A DNA stretch of 7,334 nucleotides, taken from an uncultured Clostridia bacterium (GTDB lineage Bacteria > Bacillota_A > Clostridia > Oscillospirales > Oscillospiraceae). The notes below the pieces were generated by a model, which worked only from the letters and a program-made list of their open reading frames with translations, was not told where the DNA came from and ran no database searches. The stretch is from NCBI GenBank assembly GCA_946408145.1, contig CAMJQX010000078.1, positions 1-7,334 of the forward strand, given 5' to 3'. The position numbers were made by a program, and so were the translations under genes. Shown one piece after another: positions 6,081 to 7,334 of this stretch; within the stretch, counting starts at the first letter, position 1; each line of letters begins with the position of its first letter.

Positions 6081-7334
6081 TCAGGGCTTGAGCTCCAGAT
6101 ACAGCGCGCGGTACTGCTCCGCGGACACGCCCCAGGACACGTCCTTGGCCATGTCGCGCCGCACCATCTCGTCCCAGCGCTCACGCTCGGTGAAGTACAG
6201 GGTCTTGGCGCGGTTGATCGCGTCGAGCAGCAGCCCGGTCTCGTAGCGGTCGAAGGTGAAGCCGTTGCCGCTGTTCTCGTACTGGTTGTAGGGCGCCACG
6301 GTGTCCTTCAGGCCGCCGGTCTCGCGCACGACAGGCACGGTGCCGTAGCGCATGGCGATCAGCTGGGTAAGGCCGCAGGGCTCGAAGAGGGAGGGCACCA
6401 GCAGCGCGTCCGAAGCGGCGTAGATCCGGTGGGCAAGGCCCTCGTCATAGGCGATGTAGGAGCATACGCTGCCCTTGTAGGCCTGCTCGAACCAGCGGAA
6501 GGAGTCCTCATAGTGCGCATCGCCGGTGCCGAGGACGACGACCTGCGTGTTGCCGTCGATCAGCTCGGGCAGGATGGCGTTGACGAGGTCGAGGCCCTTC
6601 TGGTCGGTCAGGCGGGAGATCAGGCCGATGACGAACTTGTTCTCATCCACCTCGAGGCCGAGGGCTTCCTGCAGGGCCTTCTTGTTGAGCTTCTTCTGCG
6701 CGATCACGCTCTCCGCGTCGTAGTTGGCGGTGAGCTTGGGATCGGCGGCGGCGTCCCACTGCTCGGTGTCGATGCCGTTGACGATGCCGCGCAGCTTGTA
6801 CGAATGGTGCCGCATGTGGGCGTCCAGATTCTCGCCGTAGAACGGGGTCTGGATCTCGCCGGCGTAGGTGCCGGACACGGTGGTGATCATATCGGCATAC
6901 GCGAGGCCGCCCTTGAGCATGTTGGCGTCGTCATAGCCCTGCTTGAGCACGTCGATGTTGAACACATGGTCGGGCAGGCCGGACCAGTACTTGATGGTGG
7001 GGATGTTGTACAGGCCCTGGAAGCGCAGATTGTGGATGGTCAGGATGCTCTTGGCGCTCGCGACGGGCGTGCCGGCGAAGAGGGTGCGCAGATAGATGGG
7101 CACCAGAGCCGCCTGCCAGTCGTGGCAGTGGATGATGTCGGGCACCCAGTTCATGTAGTTGAGGGCGGCGAGGGCCGCCTTGGAGAAGAAGCAGTAGCGG
7201 GGGATGTCGTCGATCAGGTTGATGTAGGGGTTGCCGGCGGAGAAGAACTCCTCGTTGTCGATGAAGTCGTAGACCACGCCGTCCCATACATACTCCATGA
7301 TGCCGACGTAGAAGCTGCGGCCGTCGGAGCAGAG
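6081..7334 (-). CDS. glgA: Glycogen synthase GlgA (ADP-glucose type, GT5), 5' partial
   Basis: The frame is open to the right edge, giving 417 codons of an enzyme usually about 470-480 residues long, so roughly the first 60-70 residues are outside. The ATG at 7298 is internal. The enzyme transfers glucose from ADP-glucose to the non-reducing end of alpha-1,4-glucan in the cytoplasm. Motifs seen in order: YDFIDNEEFF; the N-domain IIHCHDWQAAL; LTIHNLRFQG, with the active-site His region; RGIVNGIDTEQWD at the domain linker; GLISRLTDQKGLD, with the Arg and Lys that hold the nucleotide-sugar phosphates; VVLGTGDAHYED; and SLFEPCGLTQLIAMRYGT followed by RETGGLKDTV, which carries the catalytic Glu and the sugar-nucleotide loop of GT5 enzymes. 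The N-terminal K-x-G-G-L motif would lie beyond the window. All key residues in the visible part are intact. The start, promoter and any other glg genes lie to the right of the window. Confidence 0.95.
   Translation of the reverse strand, partial: LCSDGRSFYVGIMEYVWDGVVYDFIDNEEFFSAGNPYINLIDDIPRYCFFSKAALAALNYMNWVPDIIHCHDWQAALVPIYLRTLFAGTPVASAKSILTIHNLRFQGLYNIPTIKYWSGLPDHVFNIDVLKQGYDDANMLKGGLAYADMITTVSGTYAGEIQTPFYGENLDAHMRHHSYKLRGIVNGIDTEQWDAAADPKLTANYDAESVIAQKKLNKKALQEALGLEVDENKFVIGLISRLTDQKGLDLVNAILPELIDGNTQVVVLGTGDAHYEDSFRWFEQAYKGSVCSYIAYDEGLAHRIYAASDALLVPSLFEPCGLTQLIAMRYGTVPVVRETGGLKDTVAPYNQYENSGNGFTFDRYETGLLLDAINRAKTLYFTERERWDEMVRRDMAKDVSWGVSAEQYRALYLELKP

Overview
The window looks like a GC-rich member of the Clostridia (Firmicutes), probably an anaerobic gut-type Oscillospiraceae relative. 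This is inferred, not proven. The grounds are: an FprA-type flavoprotein carrying a rubredoxin tail, typical of oxygen/NO detoxification in strict anaerobes; a bacterial glycogen synthase; strong Gram-positive Shine-Dalgarno sequences; sigma-A style promoters (TTGCCA/TATACT and TTGCAT/TATACT, both with 17-bp spacers); and GC-rich third codon positions.

Layout. (1) Positions 1-588, plus strand: the C-terminal end of an A-type flavoprotein (flavodoxin domain plus short rubredoxin-like domain), cut by the left edge. (2) 609-646: a perfect 14-bp hairpin terminator shared with the convergent gene. (3) 663-2492, minus strand: an extracytoplasmic alpha/beta hydrolase fused to a C-terminal multi-span membrane domain. 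(4) 2493-2709: a divergent intergenic region with one promoter per direction and a perfect 7-3-7 palindrome just downstream of the rightward -10 box. (5) 2710-6015, plus strand: three closely spaced genes that look like one operon. They encode a MarR-type repressor, a secreted beta-propeller-like protein with RCC1-style repeats, and a membrane-anchored HEXXH zinc peptidase. (6) 6017-6055: an 18-bp perfect hairpin between convergent genes. (7) 6081-7334, minus strand: most of glycogen synthase GlgA, cut by the right edge.

The outer genes (flavoprotein, GlgA) are ordinary housekeeping genes. The part worth attention is the centre. A MarR-family regulator sits in front of two poorly characterised envelope-associated proteins and is divergent from a membrane hydrolase. 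The palindrome suggests that the regulator represses its own operon. Whether it also controls the hydrolase is open. No mobile element, tRNA, rRNA or CRISPR array was seen, and no intergenic stretch exceeds 300 bases.
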